From positions 202,382-266,381 of the forward strand of contig JASANC010003348.1 of NCBI GenBank assembly GCA_030248135.1: a DNA stretch of 64,000 nucleotides, written 5' to 3'. The translations under genes were made by a program, and so were the position numbers. The notes under the pieces are model-generated. The model saw only the letters and a program-made list of their open reading frames with translations. It was not told the DNA's origin and did not search any database. Shown in pieces: positions 1 to 12,273 of the stretch. Every line of letters starts with the position of its first letter. Position 1 is the stretch's first letter. Source of the DNA: Theristus sp. LFF4_11 (taxonomy: Eukaryota; Nematoda; Chromadorea; Monhysterida; Xyalidae).

Positions 1-66
1 AGCGTTTCTCACGAATTTCTCGCGTTTCTCCGAGATCCAATGAAATCGAATGTGTTTGTTCTGCAG

Positions 67-1153
67 GGATCTCGCGAACAGTCTGCGGTGCGCTCAGTGC
101 GGCCGTGTCGTGCCACTGTGGCTGTTCACGGAGTCGGCTGGTGGCACGAGCGACGCCCAAGCTGCGCCGGCGGCCAATGACACTGTGATCGGCTTTTTCG
201 CCGCAAAACGGCCACGAATCGCAAAGGTTGCTTTTTCTGGTCGCACATTGTCCTGATTGAAGTGATTATGGTTGGTGCTTCAGGCGGCGCCGTCTTAGTG
301 AACTGTGATGAAACTGACCCCCCCCCCACAAATTTTTCTTCAGTTTTGTTCGGTGTTTTTTTTCAGGAACCACCACGGACTCTGAAACCGCTCGACCAGC
401 ATGAGCATTGGTGTCCGTGGCTTGAACGGGTGCAGCCTGAGTTGCCTGATCTCGCAAGGCAGCCACCCCGACGACCGGCGCCAGACGAGAATGCGGATGA
501 AAATGACGCTCTAGCATTTTCGGACACTTATAAACTGCCGCGGTGGCGTCATTTGGTGGCCGCATTCGCTCTCAAACGTTTGCCAAAAACGCCATCAGTA
601 ACAGCGAGCAATGAAAACGAGGTAAATTGTAAAGCTGTACAGTCGATGTCGAATGCCAAAACTATTGGCACGCGGAATACGTTCTATTCAGTCTCGACAC
701 GATCTTTCCCTAGACGTTCATGTTCATGATTGTTCAAAACCGTTGTTGCAATTTTTTTCATTTGCCTCGCGCACTTCTCTATGACAATCACACGAGATCC
801 TGTGACAAACCGACACTGAACTGGTAGATACTCTGCGCCCTCAAAAAGCGCTTTCGAAACTCTTTTTTCCAAAACAGTGTCCGGCCCGCTTCTGCAGGCA
901 CACAGTTACTGTATTTTCCCGATAGTTTTTTTCACAGTCATAAACGGTGTGGGTGTATGTTCATGATGTTTTTTTACAGGAGACGACCGCTAGTGCAGCC
1001 GCTGTTGGGGAGCAAGCGTCAGCGATGGAGACACTGGACGACACTTCAGCGACGTATCGTTTCATGGTCGCCGAACAGTTGCTACGCGACACCGTCGCCA
1101 GTGTGGTGCAACATTTGGATTCGCAGTCGGATTTGCCGGCGCAGAGCGAATAG
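67..1153 (+). CDS. ZC3HC1: NIPA/ZC3HC1-type zinc-binding protein, C-terminal three exons (5' end outside window)
   Basis: Exons 67-226, 367-621 and 980-1153 join in phase (acceptors CTGCAG, TTTCAG, TTACAG; donors AAAG|GTTG, CGAG|GTAA) and end at TAG 1151-1153. The first exon carries a paired-cysteine knuckle followed by an aromatic strand (LRCAQCGRVVPLWLF), the second has DQHEHWCPW; this order and the basic linker (KRPRIAK) between them match the second zinc domain of human NIPA/ZC3HC1 (LITCSQCMRKVGLWGF ... SQHRDWCPW). A later PRWRHLVAAFALKR corresponds to the conserved C-terminal helix. NIPA proteins are nuclear and are described both as an F-box-like ubiquitin ligase subunit and as a nuclear-basket component; which role applies here is not visible. 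The N-terminal BIR-like zinc domain must lie to the left of the window. Confidence 0.82.
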
Positions 1154-1720
1154 TCAATAGTGTACACTGAAATGGTGAACGTTGCGTTTCTTGTGTGCTC
1201 ACCTCACAGCTGTCGCGTTTCACATGTGTTGTCCAATCGTGTTTTTATTCTGACGAAACTGAGTTTTGTGTTGTTTGTTTTGAGTTTGATTTTCGTATTC
1301 GTGAATGATGAAGTGAATGGTGCACGTGTACTGTATTGCAGTGCTGCTCAGTTTTTTTGTATCGCTTTATGTTGTGTGCGGCGTTGAATGAAAGCATTCA
1401 TGCAATGGTTGGTGAGAAAAGAGATAGCCGAACATGTTGCTGTTTATCTGAAAAAGGACCGCTTGTTAAAAAAAACGACGATCCGGTGCTTGCTTACCGA
1501 TTACGACTCAACACGATCTGGCTTCACCCATCGTTTATCGTTATCGCCGGGATACCTTAAATTTAAGCTGGTCTTGGTGTCGAAATTAAATTTTACTGTC
1601 GTCTCTTACTTGGTCCGATCGAACTTCATCTCAACTTTTTTGGGGGAAAAGCGGCACGGAAAAATGGAATCAAACTCGCGCACAAAGTTTTATCTACAGC
1701 AACGGCGCGTCTGAGATGTA

Positions 1721-1840
1721 CAGGGTGAAGGTAAAGCACGTACAACTCGGCCACCATCAATTGATGGGCCATCAGGCTTGGACAGGCACCGCCTCCCACA
1801 GTACAGCAACTGTTTTGTTGTACTTTATTGACACACCCTG
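1721..1840. mobile_element. Small CAGGGTG-ended MITE
   Basis: A 120 bp segment begins CAGGGTG and ends CACACCCTG, and is flanked on both sides by TGTA. CAGGGTG ends with a TA target are typical of Tc1/mariner-type elements, and the same end heptamer opens the 1.1 kb transposon at 21600. No coding capacity. It lies in the probable 3' UTR or just downstream of the NIPA-like gene. Confidence 0.5.
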
Positions 1841-2074
1841 TGTACGTACTAACATGTGAATTGTAAGAATTTTCGGTTCATTAGTGTGCCACTTCATGTG
1901 GAGGGAGACACCGAAATGCATGCGCGCAAATATGCGTGGGTTGGATAGGAAATTGTGAGAACGTGGAAAGAGAAAATGTGAATGGAGAAGTTTTTCGGGT
2001 TCCGCTGTTGCGTCACCAATATTTACATGTATCTTGTAGTTATTCAAATGATTCCCTTGGGGGCGCTTGCTATG

Positions 2075-2080
2075 AATAAA
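2075..2080 (+). terminator. Candidate polyadenylation signal AATAAA
   Basis: First AATAAA after the NIPA-like stop codon, 920 bp downstream. If used, the 3' UTR contains the small MITE. No cleavage site can be seen. Confidence 0.3.
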
Positions 2081-5000
2081 GTTCTAAAGTGTATGCATTG
2101 CAGAAAAAATCGATTCGAGAGCTCTGAACGTTTGTACGTTTTTTACCTGTTGCTCACAAGTTTCTTTTGTTTGTTGCTACATGCAGCCAAAAGTCCTCTC
2201 GCTATTGGTTCTCGACGGAGGAAAATCGATCTCTGAAACAAAAACACCCGAAAAAACATTCACTTTGTTCAATCCGAGCAAAAATCGACACAATAGAACC
2301 ACCGCATCATGTATGTACAGTTCATTCGTTTGCTGAAAGCAAAAAAAACGAAAATCGTTACTAAAAGCTTGAAAGCTGACAGCGCATACCGAGAACGTAT
2401 GTGCGCCGCACTGCACGCATGACTTGCGAGGCTAACAAAAGCTTGACAGAAGATCGAAATCACATGTGTAGCAACCAAAAGATGCTCCATACAACTGATA
2501 CATACAACCATACAATCGAAAACTACCATGCGACCATGAAGCCGTTTACGTTATACTGCCTCCGCCCGCTTACACAATCAAACCAGCTTTGCACTTTGTA
2601 TCGCGCGCGTCTGGTGTGCGCTTCATCTGTGCGGCTCTCTGGCGCAAGCTTTCTTCGACATTGCACCAAGCGCATGCAAATTTTCGGCGGCAAAAAGTCG
2701 AAAACACACAGAACAGAAAACATGCGCATCGGAAATGGTCCGTGCAACCAGGCGAACCCCCTTGGGTGTAGCATCTTCTTCCGCGAAAGTATACTTTCGA
2801 GTATATGTAGAAGAAACGAGCCGAGGCCGAGCGACAAGGCGGAAGGCGCGCTTTAACCGAAAATTTGCGGCCTCGCATGGCGTGGTGAATGCGTGTGCGC
2901 GTGCGCTGGTGGTGCGAAAGAAGGAAAACAGCGTCTAATTTTGCGTGTCCACAGCAACACAATCACAATGCAAGCACATGCACATATGCTGCGAAACCGG
3001 CACACGCATCTCGAATGAACCGAATTAAACTGAAGTGTATGGTGGGCGAAATTGGAAGCAGCTATTCGATTTTCTATGCCGGACCGTCTTCATCACGATT
3101 CGCCTGAAAAGTGTTTTCGCGCAAGTTTCGGCATAGATGCGTTGCACAGACATTGTTGCTGGTATATGGCACGCATCCGCTCTGCTCGCAGTTGGATAAA
3201 GAACCGATGTACAGTTACATGCATGTTTCTCAGACCCACGGTGGTCCCGCTCGCGCATCGTTTTTTTCTTCGCATCGAAACTGTTTGTTGAAGAACACGT
3301 TTCGATTCAAGCCGAAATATATACCGTAACATGAGCAGTTTCAGTCGATTTCTTGGAAGAAACATAAAGAGATGTATGTATATACCACATTTATTTGTAC
3401 ACCGATGCCGCAATGTGGCTGTCTCGAGCTGTTGAGCGTATATATACTCAAGAGAAACCACACATGCAAACACTTTAGCGATAAGATTCAAGACTGGTGG
3501 TTTTCATGCTTCTTTATTTTTCGGTTTTACATTTCCTTCATGTACCATGGGGTATCGTTTAGAGTAACGGTTTTGTGCAAACATCAGTTTGTGCATTGCA
3601 GGCCAGATGCAGATACATACAGACTGTATGCATGTTATATGTACATGTGTGTTGGTATGTATCAGGCATGGCATATATCTTTTTAGCACATTCATAACTT
3701 TCATACTGAATATGCACTGTGTACATGTATAATGGCTGCTATGCACCGAGAAAAGGAAAAAAGAATCACGAAGACCAACAAGATAGAGTTTTCAATCTTT
3801 TCAATGTTCTTTGAAACTTTAGCTTCTTTTCACAGCAAGTTCAGTTTGTGTTCAGTTATCACGTTACTATATACCTTTTTTAAAGCATGTTTTGGATTGG
3901 TGTAAGTCATACGTCTCCATATTATTTTTATGCCTGTATATTTAGATACTTGGTAATATTCACGACATTACATAAACGCATGAAAACGTAAATTAATTTT
4001 GGCATTCAAGAATTCTTGACTGTTTACAATGCATAAACAAACATACAGATCCGATATATTGTTGGTACACGAATTAGAATTTAAAAAAACTATAACGATA
4101 ATTGGCTTCATGTGCAAAACCAATTAGCGTGCCGCATTCAAAATGCAATACATAATGCAGCCAGTCATACCGCACAAGGATATTTATGTTCAACATAATG
4201 TTCGGTGACAAACCTCGGGTTTCTGCATCTCGCTAACTTTGTACAGTAAATCAACACAATACACCTTCCAAAGCACCTTATCACAGCAGAGAACTGCACA
4301 TTACCCCATAACCTCCACCAAACTTGTTATCTCCATATGGCTGAACGTTTCCAGAAGCTTAGGCGCTTTTGTATGCTTGTGAACATCACAGCGATAATGT
4401 GGAACTTGTTACCGTTGTGGACATGCACATTAGCAGGCTCTTGTTGGATTCCAAGAGGCTTTGATCCAAAGCACTTTTCTGTGCGTTGCCAACTCAATGT
4501 CGAACCTGGTTTTCTAACACTTTTAGGACAGCTGTGATTTTACGAAAAGCTGGCAACTGTGACAACAGAGGTTGTCCGTGTGTCTCCGTGTGGCACATGC
4601 ACACACTCGCATCTCATGGTGTGTCGTTGTTTTGAATAATTGGCTCATTTGTTTGTCAAGAGGTACACACACACCACACACAGACTGCGTACATTTTGTA
4701 CAGTCCAGGGCGCTCATGCCGTACGTTACCTGTGGAAACAAGCGCAGCGCTTGAATGTGAATTCAATGCTCTCATAATAAATACTCCTGTGGTGGTTTGA
4801 AAATCTCTGGTGAAAAAAAAAACAACAACAACAAGAACAACACACAATTCGCGTTGTCGTGCGCGGTCGGGAAAGTTGTTTTGTGTATATTTAGCCATTG
4901 AACAACTCTGATTGCTATAGCACTGACCACCTGACTGACGCAGTGATTCAATTGAACCCAAACAATGCTTGAGTTTGATTGTCGAGTGAGTCCTCATTTT

Positions 5001-8000
5001 TAGTTTGGTTCATATGAAAGCTTTTTTTATTATTGCCGATTATTGTCTCTCTACCTGTGTCCTGTGGTCTGCTTCACAAAGAACTGATATATATGACTCC
5101 AGCTTGCTGTAGCTTTCAGAAAGCCTGAAGTTTTTACGAAGATAAACATATGATCTGATATTAGAAAATGTATACGTACAGACTTGAACCGTTTGCAGGT
5201 ATTATAGACATACTGAACTTTAAAAGTGAAGCATCCGCTACAAGAAAACACCTGCATTCCGTCCGTCTGTCCATTTATGGGGTAAGTGTGGTTCGACGTT
5301 TTTTATTTTATTTTTCAAGCTTCCAACTTTCAATATTTGTACCAACGTTTATGTGGTAAAAATCACTAACTAACATACGAAAACTGCAACACTGAAACGA
5401 GACGATGAAAAAGAAACAGAAGTGTACATAATGCACGTGAAATAAAAAACAAGAACAATTTGCAGTGAGCAGTACGTGTATGTGAACTTCCGATTTAAAA
5501 ACTGTGCTCCAAAAACAGTGTGTTCGGCTGCAATAAAACGCAATACATTCAAAGCGATCAAAAAAAACTTCACCCAGATTGCTGCTCTAAAAGTTGAGTT
5601 AACAGATCAAAAGGTTCAATGTGCGAATGTTGAACAAAACGTTGCCCAAAATTTTCAAACTTTTTATATGTTTTGTATTTTCATTCTAGGCATCTCAATC
5701 ATTGTGCATTGTTCTGGTGTTGGTTTGAGACGGCGTCTCGAGTCCGTGCGGCGAACTATCTTGTTGAAAACGGAATAAAGAAACAAAATAAAATAATCAT
5801 TTTCTACCGTATCACACCATTCAGCTGAGGCCAGCGAATTACGTACGACTATATTCGCGCCAGTATAGCATAATCACATAAACAGCGTGGTTTATAATGC
5901 CAACTACGGTATACATATTTCAATATTATTATTATACACACGGCATGGGCATTCGAAAACGCCTGTATGGACGTCAAATGCGACCATAATATTTCACAAT
6001 ATTTTCGCCGCGCGGCGAGACACGTCTCCGACAAACACCGTGCTTTTGTTATAGTCTGCTTAGTGGAACCTGACTGACAGAAGTGACATCATCGGATTAT
6101 CACTTGTATACATTCAAAACACGCATTCATCGGTAAAACAACGCATTGCGTTTTGTTACTGCCGTGACTTCGATCAGACGCGATTATTTTTTAAGGAATT
6201 CACTGCAGATTCAAAAAAACTTGATTTTCCAATGTGATGCGGGCACCTCTCTTTAAACAGCGATGTCTGTCTTCTGTCAGACAGGACCCAAGCAAGCAAA
6301 TTTTGAATAATCGAACAATGTTTCTTTGCGGACCACCGTATTCCGAACAGCGTCAAACGTGAAACAAACAACCTGAAAGTAATGTTTGAGACAGCAAATT
6401 CTGCAAACAATTCGTGACTGGCGTTCCGCGAACGTGTGAAATATTCTTTCCCAAACACATTCGAAAACTTTTGTAAAAATTCGCGCATCAGCTCATTGAA
6501 ACCGAATTGAAGACGATACTCGTGTGTAATCATGGAGAGAGCGGCACGCAGCCCATAAAGTCGTGTGTGCTCGTGTCTCGCTTGCTAACTACTCTAATTT
6601 ATCGCAGCCACCCTGTCTGCTCGTCCCATTTCGCCCAGCACATCCCCCAATTGTAATCATCAGTGAAACAGCTGCGCGCGTGTCACTGTTGTTTCTGTCG
6701 CCGCGTCGAGAAAGGAAATTAATTCGGCCAATTTTTCCGAATTTTTATCATATTGCTTACAGTAGTGTAATGTTCTTCACTTTTTTGGAGAAACTTTGTG
6801 GTAATCCGAGTTCTTTTTGCCACTTTTTAGTTTATAGTTTCCTTTTTTGGAATCTGTCAGATGGAAAAATGCCGTCACCAGGGAAACATGTGTAGTGTCA
6901 AACGCAATAGTTTCATGCTTTTCACCGAAAGTTTCTTTCTAACAGACTTTGCTGCCAAGATGATGGATGCTTGCAACTGTGGTAAAAGAATGCGGCGTGG
7001 AAAGTGCACACACACACGTACCACTGAATTTCTCAAGAAAGCTGAATGGAAAACTGTTTTTCTCCCTTTCCCCCATTCATACCGTTTCCAAGCAGGCGTT
7101 TTTTTGTTTCATTATAATGTGCGCGTGTGTCGATTTTCTCTGTTTCAATGCTCCACAGCATTTCTGTTTTCGTGCCAGATTGCGCCAAAAAGTATCAGCT
7201 TCCATGCGTTTCCTTGTGCGTTTTTTGGTGTTTTCCTATTCAACTCTGGCCCACTCCCTGTCTCTTGAGGGTTTGCGACTCTTGAGCTGGCCAGTGTTTC
7301 ATATGAGATTGCTTGGGACTCCAGAAAGACTGTGAAGCAAACCAATATTGCGGCATGCTCCCCCACCTCTGTTGCTGTCCGATTTGTGAACTTCGAGTGT
7401 TTTGTGATCTTTGACTTTTCGCATTGAGAATCCTGGTGAAAGGGAATCAGTTTTTTGTTCACGGCAATATCTGATTGGGCACAGCAATCACCGGCCACTC
7501 AAAGTCCAACTTCGACGGTTGTCTTTTTAACCTGATGTTACAAAAAGGGTCCACTTCTTCTATTGAGCTTTATGTTTCAAACTGCGTCAAATTCAAATTA
7601 TTAGAGTTATATGTCAGTTAAATGCATTTAGCTTTACAAAAGGCCAGAAACAAAACACACTGGTGCGATGATGCCACACCAGTAAAACTACTCTTCCACA
7701 CGCTCACTTATTTCCAAAAATGTGCGAAAAGCTTCCATATGTTAGCTGGGTCGAAATAATTGGAGTGCAAGCATACACCGCCTTTCTTGGCGTCTCTTGT
7801 CTCGGCACGCAAAACCAATCAGCTCGCCATTTCAAAGTCTAGCCGCTGACAAGAACTCATCCCAGACAAAATTCCACAAGTTTAGCAAAGCGTTAGACGC
7901 GTGTTAAAAAGCGCAATGTAACCACATGGCTTTCGCGTGTTTCTCTAGTTTTGTTGGTTGTGTTTGTCATGGACAGCTGAACTGTCTCTTGCCGAGGTTT

Positions 8001-8349
8001 TCGCGTAGTATAGTGGCAGAAGTTTTTTCTGTTTGTGTCGTTTTAGAGACCTTATTATCGTAGAATTAGTTCTGCCTACGAACGGTTTTGAATTGTCGTT
8101 AAATATAAATATTTCATTGTTTTTTAAAGTGCGTATATTTCTCATACTCTGTTAAGCAAATTTAAGCGGTTTCTTCATCGTATTTTTTCACTCAAAATTT
8201 CGGTATCAAACTTTTTACAGCTGATCACCCATTGACTTTATAATTTGCGATTGATATTTCAATTAATTATTGGCCGGTCATCATTCGAAGCCAATCAACA
8301 TCATAAGCAAAATTCTGTCCATTTCGAGGTGTTGATAGATAACACACGC
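2081..8349. other. Intergenic stretch, no supported gene
   Basis: About 6.3 kb with many short ORFs on both strands but no ORF that continues across a splice pair or resembles a family I know. There are AC/GT-rich and ATG-rich patches (roughly 3.0-3.8 kb, 4.6-4.7 kb) and an (AAC)n-like run near 4815-4840. It is upstream of the cholinergic locus, so promoter and enhancer elements for VAChT/ChAT are expected here, but I cannot point to one. Confidence 0.5.
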
Positions 8350-8536
8350 TTCCGCACTTATTTGCATTCAGTCAATCGAAATCGACTAAACAATCAATCG
8401 TGCATCAATAATCAATCGTAGTCGATCGACAAGAAAAGTGATTGGACTAACTCAACACTACATGTAGATCTAACAATCAGCAATCGATCAACAAATCAGT
8501 CAGTCAACAAATCAATCAGTCAACAACTGACCAACG
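8350..8536 (+). promoter_or_regulatory. 5' leader of the cholinergic locus with ATCAATCAGTCAAC-type short repeats
   Basis: The 180 bp before the VAChT start codon consist of imperfect repeats of AATCAATC/GTCAACAA words and lack an in-frame coding ORF joined to the transporter. In C. elegans the unc-17 and cha-1 mRNAs share a 5' non-coding exon; by analogy the shared first exon would be in or just upstream of this leader and splice either to the VAChT exon or to the ChAT acceptor at 12273/12274. A possible donor is CGAG|GTGTTG at 8328. The exon boundary is inference. Confidence 0.3.
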
Positions 8537-10216
8537 ATGCCGACACTGTCAACATTCAAGCTTCCATTTCTGGACATGACCTACAAGGAGCTGATGGACT
8601 GGATCGACGTGCGCGTCCGTGCCGACCCGCAGGTCCAGAAGCGGCTCGTACTGGTGATCGTCTCCGTGGCGTTGTTGCTCGACAACATGCTCTACATGGT
8701 GATCGTGCCGATCATTCCGATCTACTTCCGCCAGACCGGCGTCTACCCGGCCTACAATCGTAGTATCGGCTGGAAGCAACGCTCCGACGGCTCCGTCTAC
8801 GAGGCGTTCGAGCTCGACTACGAGGACGAGGAGCAGTGGAACGGCTGGCTGTTCGCGTCGAAGGCGATGGTGCAGATCTGCGTCGGCCCGTTCTCCGGCA
8901 CGCTGATCGACCACATCGGCTACGAGATCCCGATGGTGATCGGCCTGATCGTGATGTTCATGTCGACTGCAGTGTTCGCACTCGGCACCGGCTACAAGCT
9001 GCTGTTCCTCGCGCGCTCTCTACAGGGTGTGGGCAGCGCGTTCGCCGACACCTCCGGCCTCGCCATGATCGCCGACCGCTTCCAGGAGGAGGGCGAACGC
9101 AGCAAGGCGCTCGGCATCGCCATCGCGTTCATCTCGTTCGGCTGTCTCGTCGCGCCGCCGTTCGGCGGCACCCTGTACGAGTGGTGGGGCAAGTCGGTGC
9201 CGTTCCTCATCCTCTCGACCATCTGTCTCCTCGACGGCCTCATGGTCTGGTTCGTCATACAGCCGAAACGCAAGGTCGCCGAGACCGGGGAGCACCTGAA
9301 GGGCACGCCGATCTGGCAGCTCTTCCTCGACCCGTACATCGCGTGCTGCTCCGGGGCGCTGATCATGGCGAACGTGTCCCTGGCGTTCCTCGAGCCGACG
9401 ATCGCCATGTGGATGAAGGACACCATGGAGGACATCGGCGAATGGGAGATCGGCATGGTCTGGCTGCCCGCGTTCTTCCCGCACGTCGCCGGCGTCTACC
9501 TGACCGTCTACCTGATGGGCAAGTACCCGCGTCACCCGTGGGCGCTCGCGATGGCCGGACTCGCCTTCGAGGGTCTCTCGTGCATCGGACTGCCGTTCAC
9601 GACGAACTACTGGATGATCGCGTTCTGGCTGAGTACGATCTGCTTCGGCGTCGCGTTGATCGACACTAGCCTGCTTCCAACCCTCGGCTATCTCGTCGAC
9701 ACACGACACGTCTCCGTGTACGGCTCCGTCTACGCGATTGCCGACATCTCGTACAGTCTCGCGTACGCGTTCGGGCCGATCGTGGCAGGCGAAATCATGG
9801 GCCTGACGTCGTTCGTAGTGCTGAATCTGGTGATCATGATCTCGAATCTCGGGTACGCGCCGATGATGTTCGTGTTGAGAAAGGTCTACATTTACAAGGC
9901 GTTCGAGGACGAGAACTTGGAGGGTGCGCCCGGCGAGTACCAGACGATTCAGTCGGTCACGAATGAGTACTACGGCGGCAAGGAGTACGGCTCCGGCGTC
10001 GATGCGGAGACGCAACGGCTCGCGGCGCAACAGGGACAACAGTTCGGGTACGGCAGCGGCGGCGTCGCCGGCGAATTCGGCATACCCGCTAACATCGCGC
10101 AGAACTACCCGCAGCCGGAGTACCCGGCCGGCAACCGGCCGACGAACGAGTTCGTCCAGCAGATGGACGCGCACGGACGCCCGATCGGCGGGTACCAGAG
10201 TGGCAGTTTGAGATGA
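8537..10216 (+). CDS. unc-17: Vesicular acetylcholine transporter (VAChT, SLC18A3 family), single coding exon
   Basis: The 559-residue product is an uninterrupted 12-TM major-facilitator protein. It imports acetylcholine into synaptic vesicles in exchange for protons. TM1 carries the family LLLDNMLYMVIVPIIPIY segment (Asp49), TM2 follows WNGWLFASKAMVQ with the conserved Lys, and TM4-TM5 include ERSKALGIAIAFISFG and APPFGGTLYEWWGK. TM10-TM11 have the conserved acidic residues of LIDTSLLPTLGYLVDTRH and YAIADISYSLAYAFGP. The lumenal TM1-TM2 loop is short (about 40 residues), as in VAChT and unlike the long glycosylated loop of VMAT. The cytosolic tail is about 110 residues, rich in Gly, Gln, Tyr and Pro. 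The exon is much richer in G+C than its flanks. Location immediately 5' of ChAT settles VAChT over VMAT. C. elegans unc-17 has introns, whereas this copy is intronless as in vertebrates. The start was chosen because it is the first ATG and opens the standard N-terminal cytosolic segment. Confidence 0.96.
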   Translation: MPTLSTFKLPFLDMTYKELMDWIDVRVRADPQVQKRLVLVIVSVALLLDNMLYMVIVPIIPIYFRQTGVYPAYNRSIGWKQRSDGSVYEAFELDYEDEEQWNGWLFASKAMVQICVGPFSGTLIDHIGYEIPMVIGLIVMFMSTAVFALGTGYKLLFLARSLQGVGSAFADTSGLAMIADRFQEEGERSKALGIAIAFISFGCLVAPPFGGTLYEWWGKSVPFLILSTICLLDGLMVWFVIQPKRKVAETGEHLKGTPIWQLFLDPYIACCSGALIMANVSLAFLEPTIAMWMKDTMEDIGEWEIGMVWLPAFFPHVAGVYLTVYLMGKYPRHPWALAMAGLAFEGLSCIGLPFTTNYWMIAFWLSTICFGVALIDTSLLPTLGYLVDTRHVSVYGSVYAIADISYSLAYAFGPIVAGEIMGLTSFVVLNLVIMISNLGYAPMMFVLRKVYIYKAFEDENLEGAPGEYQTIQSVTNEYYGGKEYGSGVDAETQRLAAQQGQQFGYGSGGVAGEFGIPANIAQNYPQPEYPAGNRPTNEFVQQMDAHGRPIGGYQSGSLR

Positions 10217-10524
10217 AATGTCTTCGATTGATGCTGATATTAATGGATTTTTGCTCCAGAAAATACGCCAAAAAGACTGTGAACTAAACAAATCTTATCT
10301 GAGTTGAAAGATTCGGTTTACATTCAGTTGCCAACAGTGTGCTGATTGATTGCACTAACCACTGTATGCAGTTTTTAGTTTTTGCACGACACAGATACTT
10401 TTTGGCGTGTTAGAGTTTTTTGGAGAACATTTCGACGTGTCACAAATCTGTTATAACTCGTGGTCACCTGGCGGACATAGATTATTGACGTTTATTGCAC
10501 TTCAGATTCGAACTGTATTTATCC

Positions 10525-10530
10525 AATAAA
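10525..10530 (+). terminator. VAChT polyadenylation signal AATAAA
   Basis: AATAAA lies 309 bp after the VAChT stop codon, within an AT-rich stretch, and is the first hexamer of this type downstream. If used, VAChT mRNA ends here while the ChAT transcript would read through this region as intron. Confidence 0.55.
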
Positions 10531-12273
10531 TTTAGGAACAATAATTTTTATGAATCTTTTCAAGTTGTTGTTTGTTTTCTGTTGCTGCGTTCTTTTTTCC
10601 CTGGACAAAATTTCGAAACAGGATTTTTAGGAATATTTTAAAAATTTTATTAGGTGAATTGATTTTTAGGCGTCTGAAATAGATCATTTATCATGATAAG
10701 CTTTATCGTTCGTGAAAACAATTTGCAGTCATACCTTCGGCGGAGTTGGGACAAATTGCTGTTGTCATGATTGTATACATTGAACTAGCCCGCTGCAACG
10801 TTGTCTGCAAATCACAGAGATACGTGTTTTTAACGGTCGTCCATTTCACTTTACTGCTTCATTTATTTGACTTCAATAGGCTATGTTCTCATTGGCTGCA
10901 ACTGAGTTGATTGAAACATTCTGGTCGGTGTGGTCCAAGTTCTATCAGCTGCAGCCAATTAGCATGCCAGCCATTATTTTTGAACGCAAAACATGCGTGA
11001 CAGATAGATTATCGTTTCACTATGCTTCAAAGCCAAAAATCGACAGTCTTCTGCATGAAATTTTATATTTTCACCCATATTGTGATAATCATCCGTTAGT
11101 GTTATGTATTTTAGTGCTATTTTTGCGGGAAAGTTATAAAATTTACCATTCCAAGGATTTACTTTTTGCAAAGCAACAGAAAAAATCAAAGCAAAATTAA
11201 ACGCACGCAGTTGAACACACTGTGCAAATCGCTGGTTGGTTGAGTTTTCAATTGGGACATACTGGTTGATTGTACTCTAAGTAAAGTTGAACAAAACCGG
11301 TTTGTGACCAGTGCAACCAGAATTTGTTTTGTCGAGTAAGCTTTTTAGTGATTTTTGGTTTGCATGAACTTTTGTTCAAAAGATGTGGGTTTTACGTAAA
11401 AGCCAGAACACGCATACCGAACTCCTAAGCTGGTTCATGCATTTTCAGAAAATTTTTAAGCGGTGGAAACTCATTCACAAAAAACACAGACACCCACGCA
11501 CATCAAAAAATCATTCAGAAACACGCACAAACAAAAGTCCAAACATTGTTACAGTTTTAGTAAAGTCTATTGTGCTTATACTGCAAGAAAACGGCGAACT
11601 GAAAGTACCAGAACAAGATGGGTACAAATACGATACATTTGAAATACAAACGCCACGGCGCGGCCGTCATAGTTTTCAGCATCGATATCAGCTCGTGAAA
11701 ACTGTTCTTGTGGGAATCAAGTTTCACGGAGGACAGACGCAAGTGGAATTACACTGTATCGGTTGTACAGGGTGTCAATTAATGATGACACAAGCAGACA
11801 AGCTAAACTGCTCAATGTTCAGAAGAACTTTTCAGAAGAACTGATAACGATTAAGGAATATTCAAAGCTCGTACTAAATGTTTTGAAATGAATCGTCATT
11901 GATGATCATGGAATCATCATGGTCGAACATCGAGTTCCATATTGAGTTTTGCACATAATTTACAAAAAACTTTTTTGCTATGACTTTTCGAGAATTGCTT
12001 CTGTAGGGGAGCGGGTCAAAGAATAAAAATAAAAGTCATGAAATGCGGAAAGTAAAGAAGTTCCTAACGCTGATTTTCTGCGAGAAATCTGTTCAATTAC
12101 ACGTTCCGTTGCCTGGCAGACCTTGACTTCATCGACCAAAGAGTTAGCACGGATTCGCAATGTCACCAGAAACGACAAAAAATGCATGCAAGCTCATCAA
12201 CAAAAAATCCAACACATTTGGACACACACATGAACACACACAAACAAACAATTTCAAACAAACACTGTTTCAG
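10531..12273. other. Spacer / ChAT first-intron segment between VAChT and ChAT coding exons
   Basis: No supported gene. A 153-codon ORF at 11383-11844 (+) has no recognisable domain and is treated as chance. A partial CAGGGTGTCA transposon end is at about 11769. The stretch ends at the acceptor CTGTTTCAG (12266-12273) for the first ChAT coding exon. Confidence 0.5.

Noticed and set aside
8836..10291. Long antisense and alternate-frame ORFs over VAChT (up to 423 codons)
   Set aside because: They mirror the strong G+C bias at third positions of the VAChT exon; the products are Arg/Asp/His-rich without domain features.
11383..11844. 153-codon ORF between VAChT and ChAT
   Set aside because: No homology or splice partners, unusual Lys/His-rich N-terminus, and it overlaps a transposon-end word; length is compatible with chance in this AT-rich intron.
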